This document shows positions 34,573 to 46,200 of a stretch of DNA of 64,000 bases, piece by piece. The stretch lies in NCBI RefSeq assembly GCF_039555335.1, contig NC_092628.1:69283706-69347705 (forward strand), read 5' to 3'. The DNA comes from Amphiura filiformis. Its lineage: Eukaryota > Echinodermata > Ophiuroidea > Amphilepidida > Amphiuridae. Position 1 is the stretch's first letter. Each line of letters begins with the position of its first letter. The notes under the pieces were generated by a model. The model saw only the letters and a list, made by a program, of their open reading frames with translations, ran no database searches and was not told the DNA's origin. A program made the translations under genes and the position numbers.

Positions 34573-34896
34573 AGGATACGATACATGATTTACCGACAAG
34601 TGACTCATTTCGGAATGCGATCATGAATTTTGAAGAAAAAAAAGTTTCCACAGGCTTCGTTGGGATTCGAACCAGCGATTCGAAACTTCCTTCGATTACG
34701 CGTCTAGCGCTTTACCGTTCGGCTACGGTGGCAGTTGAGTGGAGGAGTGTAATGATAAATGATAAATCTCATAATGCCATATTTAGCCTTTTAGTTACTA
34801 AAAAAGACGCGTTTTGTAAAGATAGATTAGCCGTTTTATGCATAAAGAGCACGAACGTTTGGGAAAGGTTTCAAACAAATAATAAAGACACTGATG
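34573..34896 (-). repeat. tRNA-derived SINE, copy 2
   Basis: On the minus strand the head reads tRNA-like: TAGCCGAACGGTAAAGCGC (A box) and GGTTCGAATCC (B box), 45 bases apart, with a non-tRNA body shared with 12728-13030. This is the best-preserved copy in the window. The long open frame on the plus strand through it is accidental. Confidence 0.85.
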
Positions 34897-35454
34897 TGAT
34901 GATGAAATTGCGTAAGTCGGGAAATATCTGCGTCGCAATGTTTTGTTTTGGTTTTAGGAATTTGACCTTAAAATTTACGACTTCATGACATTATCATTCG
35001 AAATCAACAAAAGATATTTCAACAGTATATGGCATCATTCTTTCTCTAGAATGTTTTATACATGTATGTGAAATAGCTTCAACAATGGTTCGCTGCATAA
35101 TGGTAAAAACAGCCTTGACCTAAAAAAAGGGCGAGAGGTACCATATTTACGGATTCAGGCTAAATTTAAAATGGATATAAAACGTTTGTTTTTTGATCGA
35201 TTACAAAAATTAATTTTTGTCATAAATTATAAAGAAATTGTGTCTGGCGTGAATTACACTACAGTTTTTATTCTTAGGGCTCTTTGACTTCTTCAAATGA
35301 TTTTTTAAATGATAGAGTGAATCCCCTGGCCTCTATAATTACGAACAAAAGATCGAGTCCCCTTAATGACATAGGCTTAATATTTGAAAAATATTGTAAG
35401 GATCATTATTTTGAGGTTTTGACTTTTAAAACCTACATTTTGGTCAAATATCGT
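34897..35454. other. no gene recognised
   Basis: AT-rich; no open frame with coding character and no repeat matched within the window. Confidence 0.4.
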
Positions 35455-35965
35455 GCATGATTAGGTCGTTTTCAACAGATTTACCACATTCGCCTTGCTA
35501 TAAACATTGAATTGCGTGATCTGTTGACCTAAAAAGGGTGTTTTTAGGGGGAAGTGTTAGCTTTCGTTCGATATGAAAAAAAATGTCTGATTGGATGAAG
35601 GGAACACTTGAGTTTTTGACAAAAAACAATCACAGATGCATATTTTCCAGCTAGAAGCTCACAGCTCTTATAATGCTATGCACTCAACCGTGTAGTGTAA
35701 ATAAAGACTGTGTAAAGACAATTCACTGCTTGCTTGGAAGCTCTTGGACGAAATTGTCTGCTCAGGTGTGTCGAGGTGGAAACTGTGCATAGATGCGTTT
35801 AAGAGAATCGTTTTGGAGCCAAACCTTTCCATATGGAGTTTTGATGAACATGATGAACGTTATCAATCCACGATCAGCTTAATCGCATCTATGCACAGTT
35901 TCCACCTCGATACACCTGAGCACACAATTTCGTCCAAGAGCTTCCAAGCAAGCAGTGAATTGTCT
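35455..35965. repeat. interspersed repeat with fold-back end
   Basis: 35455-35800 matches the reverse complement of 10365-10710. Its right part folds back on itself: GACAATTCACTGCTTGCTTG near 35720 pairs with CAAGCAAGCAGTGAATTGTC near 35945. Confidence 0.75.
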
Positions 35966-37927
35966 TACATGCCGAAAGTAATATTTGGACATTTTGGGGA
36001 CACCCTTTCAACAAGTGTTGGGATCTTTACGCCGTCGGTAAATTTGCAACTTGTGCCTCCCCCTCACGTTTCGAAAAGCTGACGCCATTAGGTGGGTGTG
36101 TGTGGGAGGGGTGAGTTTGTGGAGGGTGGGTGTGTAAAAGTTTAAGAGCATGGATATGCTTAATACTATATGGGCCTATATGTAAGCGCACAATGTAGGC
36201 TATCTATAATAATTATGGGGTTGTGCTTTTTTATTGTTTTCCCCCTTATTCAGATGAAACAGTAATAAATGTTCACATTATATACGTACATATAAATTAT
36301 AGTGTTCATGAATATTTGTCTTTCGTTACCATGCATGAATACCATCATACAACTGATAAACTATGCAATCATGTGACACGGAAATATTATGTTAAATGGG
36401 AGATAAGATAAAAAGATAAAACATGGAGTCGTCTCTTTATGCGCTGATTGCAAGGGCAAAAGAAAGTTCGCAAATATATACGCAAGAATAAAAGCGAGTG
36501 GGCCCGGCAAAAGAGGAAGTTTAATCATGATTTTAAGTTCACGTTTTCAAACATATTTCATGAGATACGAGTCATAAAAATTGGGTTTAACATTATAGCA
36601 ATTGAATACATTATCACGTTTGGAAGTAGTCACTGCACTACTATTAAAGTTGTATCTCAAATAATCAGCAATCTATTTACACTTTACTTGATATTCAATT
36701 TTTTTTGCTGGGCCCTGATTGCTGGAACCTGAGGTCCAGCCTGATTTATGGTGCGCTACACACTAGGCACAACGCCTAGACCATGTAGACGTTGATCCAC
36801 AAGCCTCAGCACACTTTACAGGTTGTCGCTGACCCCTACGGCCCACATCATTCCCATAAACCATTAACAACAAATCAGGGCCTTTGCTGCTACAAGAGCT
36901 CAAGAGCATTATTGTTCTCGCTTAGTTTCTTACTTACACGTCTACGTCTACGTTAGTACGTTGATACTTGGCAGGATCCATTTGGACGTGCGGCCAAGGA
37001 ATTGTGACTTATGCTCAGGTGCGGTGCAAAGTCCATTGTGTAGCGGTGCTTATATGTACATGGTGATGACAGCCATCGTGCAAGTAAAAAACCGGACCCA
37101 CTTACCACTTCGTCTAAAGGGACACTCCGTCACCTTTTTTGGTCTTAAATTCGCAATGTTTTTTCAAGCTCTTTTAATTGCTATTTTTTTTGTCTTAATT
37201 TGTTTTCTTATTAAAAAAGATAATAAAAAATAGGTGTTAATACACAAACCGCGAAACTGCTTCAAGCCACATTGCAGAGTACAGTTACCATGCTGAGACT
37301 ATAGTTACCATGCTGAGACTATGACTCGACTAACTCAAGAACCACAAGACTTCTGAAAATGTATGCGATTTATTGGCTTCCTTGTCTCATTTCATATTAG
37401 ATCAATGCTGCAGTTTTTTAGTTAGTGGGAGGAAAATATTGCCTCGGAGAAATTGGCCAAGTTAACTTGTTTCCTCCAATATATTTCTTTACGAAGATAC
37501 CTACATACATATCGGTAAAAATATGTTTTTAAAGCATTTTGATGCCAGGATTGACGTGATGAACATTTTCATTATGTGTATAAAAATATAAGTTTCGAAT
37601 GTTTTGAGCATCTCAAGCTTATTTTCACCAAGTTTGAGTTGCCGAAAACATACAAGCGCATTCCGCATTGGATTCTGAAATCTTTGCAAGCTTTTCATCT
37701 TTATTTTTTCAATTTTATACCAGTGTCAAGTTAAAATCACAGATATCAAAATATTGTGCACATGGGTACATTATGAGGAACAACAAACATTATTTTCTAA
37801 AATAATGTAAATAAGTATAATCCACTTAAATAAGTATAATAATCCACTTCTTAAATACGTTTTCTTTTGAGTTAGTTTTATTTGTATAAACTTAGCCGAA
37901 TGAACCATGTTATCTCCTATTCTACAG
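35966..37927. other. no gene recognised
   Basis: Includes an exact short direct duplication, AGTTACCATGCTGAGACTAT, twice in a row at about 37284-37321. A basic open frame (36448-36732) has no splice or family support. The region directly precedes the first coding exon of the PH-PDZ gene. Confidence 0.4.
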
Positions 37928-37941
37928 ATACTGCTATCACC

Positions 37942-40290
37942 ATGGCATCATCATCGGTGTCGTCACGAGATCAGCCTTGGGCACTCTTTACAGCAGAAAA
38001 CATGAAAAATAACAAACTTGTAAGTTTTTCATGTTTTTATCTACCTCAAATAATGAAAATATCAAAAGTTCTTGGTTAATATGGAGTTGATGATTCTGAA
38101 TCTTTATGTGTACTTAAAGTTATCGAAACTTCTCAAATTTGACATTAAAAGGTTACCACAGGCGTCAAATGTCAAAGTGGGTGCATCCTAAGGATTCAGA
38201 AAAGTAGTGACGTATCGTTCTCAAGTTATATGCTGAAAGGTCAATAGTCAAATTTTAGGGTCTACAGGCGACAAAAATGTTTTAAAAATCGCCACCAATT
38301 CCAACGAAAATGGTCTCAAATTGTTCGTTTAAATGCGTAGTGGGGACGTATGGGCAAATATAGGTCTTAATTTAAAACTCATAAATATATTGTACCATTG
38401 CAGTAAAATAAGGATATATATTCAAGCAGACTCGACAATCGTAAAATTGACACAATCGGAGCGTAAAAAACAAACGAGAAAACTTTCTCACAGCTAGTAT
38501 TCTTAAATAATGAACATATCTTTGAATCCTACTATCTTGTTGACACCTATTTAATTACATCCTGTAATTAATTAAATCCTTCATACTTTCTCCATATACA
38601 AAATTTTTCAAAACCGCCCAAACACGAAAAACAAATATTTCAAACTTTCTCGTTAGTATTCATGACCGCGGGAATATGCTAACTAGCCATAACCACCTCA
38701 TTAATATGCAAACCGGAAGTGACCTCTAACCTTATTAATATTCAAGAGGTCATAAATATTCATAACGTCAAAAATGACAAAATACTACTCCGGTGGTGAC
38801 CTCTGACCTCATTCGTATTCATAAGCTCATGAATATTCATTACACGAATCGAAAGACCCTAATACTACTCATTGCTCATTGACTGAATTTATGTAATTCT
38901 GTCCCAAACAACAGGGTAGAAAGCATCGGATGAATTGCAAAATTATTGGTGATATGATCGAATATGATAAAGGAGATACTACTGGATGGAAGAACTCTAT
39001 TCGACTAGATAACTTAGACGAAGTGGAAATGAATGAGAAATACACGTTAAACAAACACAAGTATGAAAATATCATCTGCCTTAAAAGTGGAAAAGACATT
39101 AAATTTCTCAAAGCAGATTCCAGGTTAGTTAAATATAATGAATGTGGATAACAGTGATCCTGCTTCTCCGCGAAAACACACTTTGGTGGGGCGAATTTTG
39201 GGAACAGTTGTTAAATTTGGCCCACGATTTTCTATTTGGGCATTTAGTATATTGATGGGTCAAAATTCCTTGAAAAATTGATATATTAATGGGTCAACTT
39301 GAAAAATCTCAGTAGCATCCCTACCCAAACCAAAACTTATTAAGTACCCCGGAGTTCATGTCCACAAAGATAATGGGTTCAAATCTGAATTGTAGTTAAA
39401 TGTCCCATTCAGTGATCCCAGCGCAAGTATAAAAAAGACCTTTTTCCCAAACAAGACCTAAAACATAATGTTTTATATCGCCAATTTCGAAAAAAATCAA
39501 AATTACTTGATATCAGAAGGACAAAAGCATTGTGCAAACGTTAGTTCCACGCCGCTTGTTAAAGCCATATTATAACATTTCTGTAAAAATAGATAAGTAT
39601 TTATTTTCCATAAAATGTTAGCTTTTACTGTCAGATATGTCCCCTTTTAATTTTGAGCCGAACAAATGAGGTAAAGCATAGAAAATTGGAATTGACTACT
39701 AGCACCCATGCATGTTACTCCCGCGGTTGTAATACGGTACGATGCACGGGGTGTGTGTGTATATGTGTATCACGCACGCCGTGTACGTACTGTTCATACG
39801 TGTTCGACTAATATTTCCATCGTAATAATAAAACGACGGTTCCATCGTTTTATTCAAAATCTCGGATTTTGACAAAACTACAGCACCTACAGTCTTGATT
39901 TTTGCAGAGTATCTTTATTGACTATCGTGTAAAAAACAGAATTTAAAATTTTTTTGAGGGCGTTCTCCTCAGCAAATGTTATAATATGGCTTTAATTATC
40001 ATGATTATGGTGCTGATCAGAATCTATGTACCAAACTAATGTTGCAATTTACAATAATTACGAATTACAGGAGTCAAATGGAAGAATGGTACAGTCAACT
40101 CATGCAAGCTTTGAAGAAGTTTGGATGGGTTACAAATACAGAACTTGAATGCACATTAGAAGGAGGAAAGACGAGGCGGGCAACAAACCCAGAAGGCATA
40201 AGACGACCGGCTAATTTTCATAGAGCAAGGGAACCAGTGTCGGCATGTGCTGCTTTGGAAGGAAGTTTTTACTCGGAACCATATGCCGAG
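37942..40290 (+). CDS. PH-PDZ gene exons 1-3: PH domain
   Basis: KLGRKHRMNCKIIGDMIEYD starts the fold; SIRLDNLDEV and HKYENIICLKSG are mid-domain strands; MEEWYSQLMQAL is the C-terminal helix with the invariant Trp. Intron phases 0, 2, 0 match PH unit 1 of the first gene, and exon sizes are close (78/209/220 nt against 72/248/214). After the helix comes an Arg-rich stretch ending FYSEPYAE. Confidence 0.85.
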
Positions 40291-43200
40291 GTAAGCAAAT
40301 TTTTAAAAAAATGAACAACTTTATTTTACAGACGCGAGCGTATAGCGAGCACGGTGACCACCTCGACTTGCTAATTATTTAATATAGGTGTGGGTATAGC
40401 TTCTAAAATAAATACAGTATATAAATATTGAATGTTTATGAGTACAATTGGAAGAATATTTTAATGGGGTGAAATATGGACTGTTCCATTCAACGAGGCT
40501 TTGCCGAGTTTAATGGAACAGTTCATAATTCACCTCATTAAAATATTCTCTCCATAGAACGAATAACGCGTAAGTGCAATGGAAAATGGACTATTGCACT
40601 CGCACCTAGTGCAATAATATTTTTCTAAGAAAAAAAAAAATAATCAATAGTAATTGACCAATCAAATGATAAGAATCTTTGTATGAGTTTTTATATAACT
40701 CATACAAAGATTCTTATCATTTGATTGGTCAATTACTATTGAATATTTTTGCTATTCATAGAAAAAGACTATAATTGCACTCCGCGCCAGTCGATTTTAT
40801 ATTGCACTGGCGCGCAGCTACTATGGCAACGACAGACGCGAGGGTCTTCTCTTCTTCTTGCGTATGTCAGGAAGAAACAAGATATATAAGCCAAAACAAT
40901 AAGTTTCATTAAATTTCAAGCCCAGTACGCATCAACCAGTCCCTGGTGGCTTCGTCGACTTCAATCAGGCCGGATATACCATTCGGTGGTCTATGGAGAT
41001 GACAGGATGAGAGATGATGTGGTCGGCTGTTTGTTCCTCACTACCGCACTCGCATGCTGGGCTTTCCTTTAAGCCCCATTGGAACAGGTTGGCATTGAAG
41101 CGTCCAACTCCACTTCTCAGGCGGTTTAATTTTGTCCAAGCAGACCTGGGTAGGTTGAAGCCTGGGATGGTGTCTGTTGGGTCTGTGACAAAGCGCTGGA
41201 GTGGTGAGGAAGTCTGCTGCCATTGGTCTTTCCACGTCTTAGCTGTCCAGTCCTTGGCTGTCTGGTTAGACTGTGTTGTCTTCATCAAGTCTATTGCTTG
41301 TTGAGCAAACGGCTTCCTAGATACCAATCTCCTGCTTTCACCCTCACTGTTCCTAGCTCTTGACATGGTGTCATGAAGGAGGTGTCCTGGTTCTTCAGAC
41401 CGGAGTGCTATAGCTACGGAGGCTGCTTTCCTTCTGATGTCCGGCGGAGGATTCCTGCTAAAACCGGAAGCTGTTCAGTAGGAGTTGGTCGCAGACATCC
41501 TGACACAGTGCGCATAGCTTCATTTAGACCCGTGTCTACCTGGTGGGTGTGGTAGCTCCTGCTCCATACTGGTGCACAGTATTCTGCTGGTGCATATACC
41601 AAGGCCAGGGTTGATGTTCTGAGGGTCTTGGCGCTTGCTCCCCAGCTGGTGCCGGCTAGGTGACGAATCAATGCGCATCTTGCTGTGACCTTGTCCCTTA
41701 GGTTAACCAAGTGCTGCCGGTAGGTGAGGGCTCTGTCCAGTTTCACTCCTAGGTACGTGGGGCAAGCCTCGAAGTTCAGTCGCTTGGACTTGATGGTAAC
41801 ATTGAGTTCTCTGGTGGCTTCCCTGTTGTTGAGATGGAAGGCAGAGGAGACAGTCTTAGCAACACTCAGCTTGAGCCGCCATTGGTGGAGGTAAGTATCT
41901 AGGGTGTCCATGTCTAGGCTGAGCGCTCTCTCAATTGTGTCCCAAGATTTGCCATACTTCAGGATTGCCAGGTCATCTGTGTATCCATACTTCTTAGCAA
42001 TGGTATTGGGCAGGTCATGGATGTAGATGTTGAATAAGAGAGGTGCTAGGACGGAGCCCTGTGGCACACCGTTCCTCAGACTGCGTGGTCTACTAGCTTG
42101 GCCGTCGCTGGTCTTAAGAATGAAGTTGCGGTTCGAGATTAGCTGCACGATGAAGGACACCATCCCTCTGTCTGGTATGAGCTTGAGGAGTTTGCATATC
42201 AGGCCTCTATGCCACACGGTGTCGTATGCTGCTGTCAGATCTACAAATACAGCACCAGCCTTCTGGTTCCCTTCAAAGCTGTCTTCGATGTCTTGGGTGA
42301 GGAGGGTGACCTGGTCCACTGTTGATCTGCCCTGACGAAAACCGGCCTGCTCGTGAGGAAGCTGTGGGTCTACAATCAGGTTGATACGGCTATGGATCAG
42401 GCGCTCCAGTAGCTTGTAGGGAATGCAGAGTAGAGAGATTGGACGGTAGCTCTTAGGGTCATCCTTTGGCTTATTAGGTTTGAGCAGTGCGATGACAGTT
42501 GCCTTGCGCCAAATCTTTGGTATCTTGCATCGTTTCATACAGGATGACAGGAACTTGCATAGCCAGTTGGTTGCAGCAGAGCCAGCATGATGGAGGAATT
42601 CTGGGTGGATACTGTCTGGTCCAGGTGCCTTACCTGCTTTGAGTAGTTTCAAAGCATCTTCTACTTCCTGCATGGTGTAATCGCTGCAGAGATCGGAGGT
42701 GGATGGCATCTTCCAAAGATTGGACACTTCCTTCTTAACCGAGGGTATATAGCGGGAACGGTGACCACCTCGACTCGCCAATCATAGGTGTGGGTGTCGC
42801 TTCTAAAATAAATACAGTTTGTAATATTTTTGTAATTTATTTTGTTTTCCAGGTGATTTATAAAATTAGTGGAAGATAAAGAATTTTATATGAGTTATAT
42901 AAAACAAATATTGAATGTTTTTATTCGTTATATGGAAAGAATATTTTCATGAGGTGAAATATGAACTGTTCCATTCAACTCGGCAAAGCCTCGTTGAATG
43001 GAACATTCCATATTTCACCTCCTGAAAATTTTCTTGCCATTGTACTCATAAACATTCAATATTTGTATAATTACATAATATAGAAACTATCATCAAAAAG
43101 TGTATTCTTATATGTTTAGAGCATGTAGATATATTCTCTAAGCTAGAGACAAGTGCCAAAGGTTGATAGATAATTATCTCCAAGATAGTGACTAAAACAC

Positions 43201-46200
43201 GTGATATAAAAGTCCCGAGAAATCCCGGCCGATCTTTATAGTACAGCTCATTTTACTATATAATAGGCCCTACTCCCAATTTGTAAACATCACGATTGTA
43301 TTATTGATACGTATCGGAACAAACGGTCAAATTGATGATCATAATTAATGAAAAAGTTTGGCCCATTATATGAACAGAAGTGGTAGCATGAAGAGCAACA
43401 TTTTTACAGCACAACCATGTATAGGCAAGCATGGGAAATCCCACTGTACTCCCTATTGTTCATTCGTTATGGTTGATCGATTCCCATTGTTAGGAATTCC
43501 ATTGACATCCAAAAAATGAGTTCTAGTGATATTTATTTATAACTATTAATTTCACCAAAAAGTACCCCCCCCCCCATATCATCATTTAAAAAAAATCTTA
43601 TTTTTATTGCAATGCAAAAACCAAAACAATGCAAAATTCATAGCATGTACCAAAGAAATGTTCAAATAATTAGTTCAAAAAACTTAAAAACGTCTTATTT
43701 CCCATTGAAATTGTTTAGGTAAAAAGTGTCCCTTTTCTCAAAACTAAATTGATTTAAAATGTATGTTATTTGAAAGTAGGTAGATCAAAGTTTTTAATTG
43801 TTCGTTTCCTTTTGAAATGACAAATTCGATTTTTGTTAAAGACAATAGTACCAATTCTAGGAATCCTTTTTCGTAAGTAATAATGGACCAGAAATGTCTA
43901 AATATGGACAATGCAATGTACTCTCGATCTCACTCAATTCGTGTAGTTGACTGATAAAGTGCCAGAAGTGGGTAAATGCAATTGCTGCCCTCTGAACATT
44001 TTGGCAATTTACACACAGTATATTGTACTTATCTACACATGGCAGCTATTGCACTTACCCACTTCTGGCACTGAGCAGTCGTAGTGAGCATATAATCAAT
44101 ATAATCAACTACCAAAAAAGAAGCGATGTATGCACGTAATAATATTACAAAACCAAATATAGAATTTTATTTGATATTTTTCACAATTTTACAGACAACC
44201 GAATCATCGACAGATTCAAGTTCTGATGAGTCGCCAAACAGAACACCAACAGGTAATGTGAAAATCATTTAATCGTCACAGTAATGACAAGTATGTGTTA
44301 TTGTATATGACAGAGAAATAATGTGTGGATGGTGGAAAGTATGGGCGAGTAGTGTAGTATCGCCAATTGGCGCAAATTAGAGTAACGGGAAATTATTGAA
44401 ACCCTTCAAGAAATGTCGATGGAACTTATTTGATACACACAATTATATGTTGTGAATGTCAAAAGATTAGCATATTTAAGTGTTTTAAGGGATGGGGTAT
44501 GAACGTTTGGACAGTATTTATTGTGGGACATTAGAGCACATCAGACATGTCGAATTGCATTCTGAATACGAAGAATGTCCTTCTGATATCAAATAATTTT
44601 GATTTTATTTTAAATTCGCAATGTAATACACATTTTAAGGCAAATGATTAAAAATTGATATTTTTGATATTTAACAGTACTCGAAGTAAACTTTTATAAA
44701 GCTGATGATATGTACTTAAAAAGTGTATGTAGGTGGGATGAAAAGCCGACGATCAATTGAAAATGTTGACCTTTTGTATTGAAGATATGGATTTTTTCAC
44801 CAAAACACACACAAAAATAAGGTCTATTTGGGAACAAAATCCATAACTTCAATATGAAAGGTCAAATTTTCAATTGATCGTCGGCTTTTCCTCCCAGCTA
44901 CATACACTTTAAGAATATATCATTAGATTTATAAAATTTACTTCGAGGACTGTTATATATCAAAATGTGAAAAATATCAAATTTTAATAATTTGTCATAA
45001 AATTTGTATTATATCGTGAATTTCAAAAATGAAAATTATTTGATATCAGAAAGACATTCTTTGTATTCAGAATGCAATTCGATATGTCTGATGTGCTCTC
45101 ATGTCCCACAAAAAAATACTGTCGAAACGCTCAAAACGCTCATTCCAGATCCCTTAATAAATTCATTCCAAAGAGTGATAAAATGTTTGTTTTCACCGTA
45201 TGAATTCGTCTACTCTGAAGAAAAAAGACATTATTTTCATACCGTTTTTTAAATTTATTTTGATCATGTGTAGACATTGAAGAGCTTCACTACGAAGACA
45301 GTTTTCCAATACAAACTACACCGGCGAAACTCACTGATGACCACACCTACATGAACGTGAAAGGCACAAAGCCGCCAGTTCCTACACGAAAGGAAAGCAT
45401 CCCTAAGACTAAACCACCAGTTACACAGGCTAGGCATCCTAGAGTACCAGTTGAATCGGATGAAAACCTGTACATGGTACCAAGAGACAAACCAACACCA
45501 ACACCATCAGTAGCCGCAGCAGGAGAAGACTACAGGGAAATCAAAAGCAACGACAATTTCAAGTCAAAACAGAGTATGTTGCAAAACATGTTTAACTCTA
45601 AAACGGGACCACTCCCTTTAACACAAAATCCAGGCAGCTTTAAATCGACGTCACAAACCAGGTCCATGCAACCTGCTAGTGTGAATGTCAACCACCCACA
45701 AACCCATCCTGTAAAAGCCAAGAAACCAATCATTCAAGTCCTTCCAAAGCCTCAACGAGAAGACGACAAATTGAAAGGTACAATGATGCCATCGAAAACG
45801 CAATCTTTCAGACAACCACCATCTCCATCCAAACCAACACTACAAAGAACAGGCAGTCAACTTGAACGAGTTGTGGAAGGCGGGAAATCTGGGAAAGAGG
45901 TGGTGAGAGGTCGGCCGCAACTTCCTCAACGAGATGGACAACCGCTGGTATCGTCGATTGAGTAAGTAAAATTGACAGGTTTAGGGATGCATATAGTTGA
46001 TTTAATATTTGTGTCATTTGAAGTAAAGACTGTCCTATATAATCATGATAATACACAATCAAAACGTGCCTCCTTTCATGAACGTAACCTGAAATATTAA
46101 ATACATTTAAACGATGATCGGAGAAAAGTCAATTATGGGCTCGATAATTAGAAATATGAAGTAACCTTAACTTTTAAGCAACTATTTGAAACTGTTGCGA

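Noticed and set aside
34497-34988. 163-codon open frame on the plus strand
   Set aside because: It runs straight through the tRNA-derived SINE copy (B box and A box on the minus strand) and shares no family motif; accidental.
35744-36082. 112-codon plus-strand open frame
   Set aside because: Falls in the repeat shared with 10365-10710 and across its fold-back; no domain signature.
36448-36732. Basic open frame (KVRKYIRKNKSEWARQ...)
   Set aside because: No acceptor or donor at sensible places, no Kozak-like context and no family I recognise; the second half is hydrophobic AT-driven sequence.
45004-45252. Open frame just upstream of exon 5 of the PH-PDZ gene
   Set aside because: It lies mostly within the right arm of the fold-back element, which recurs elsewhere in the window as non-coding repeat.
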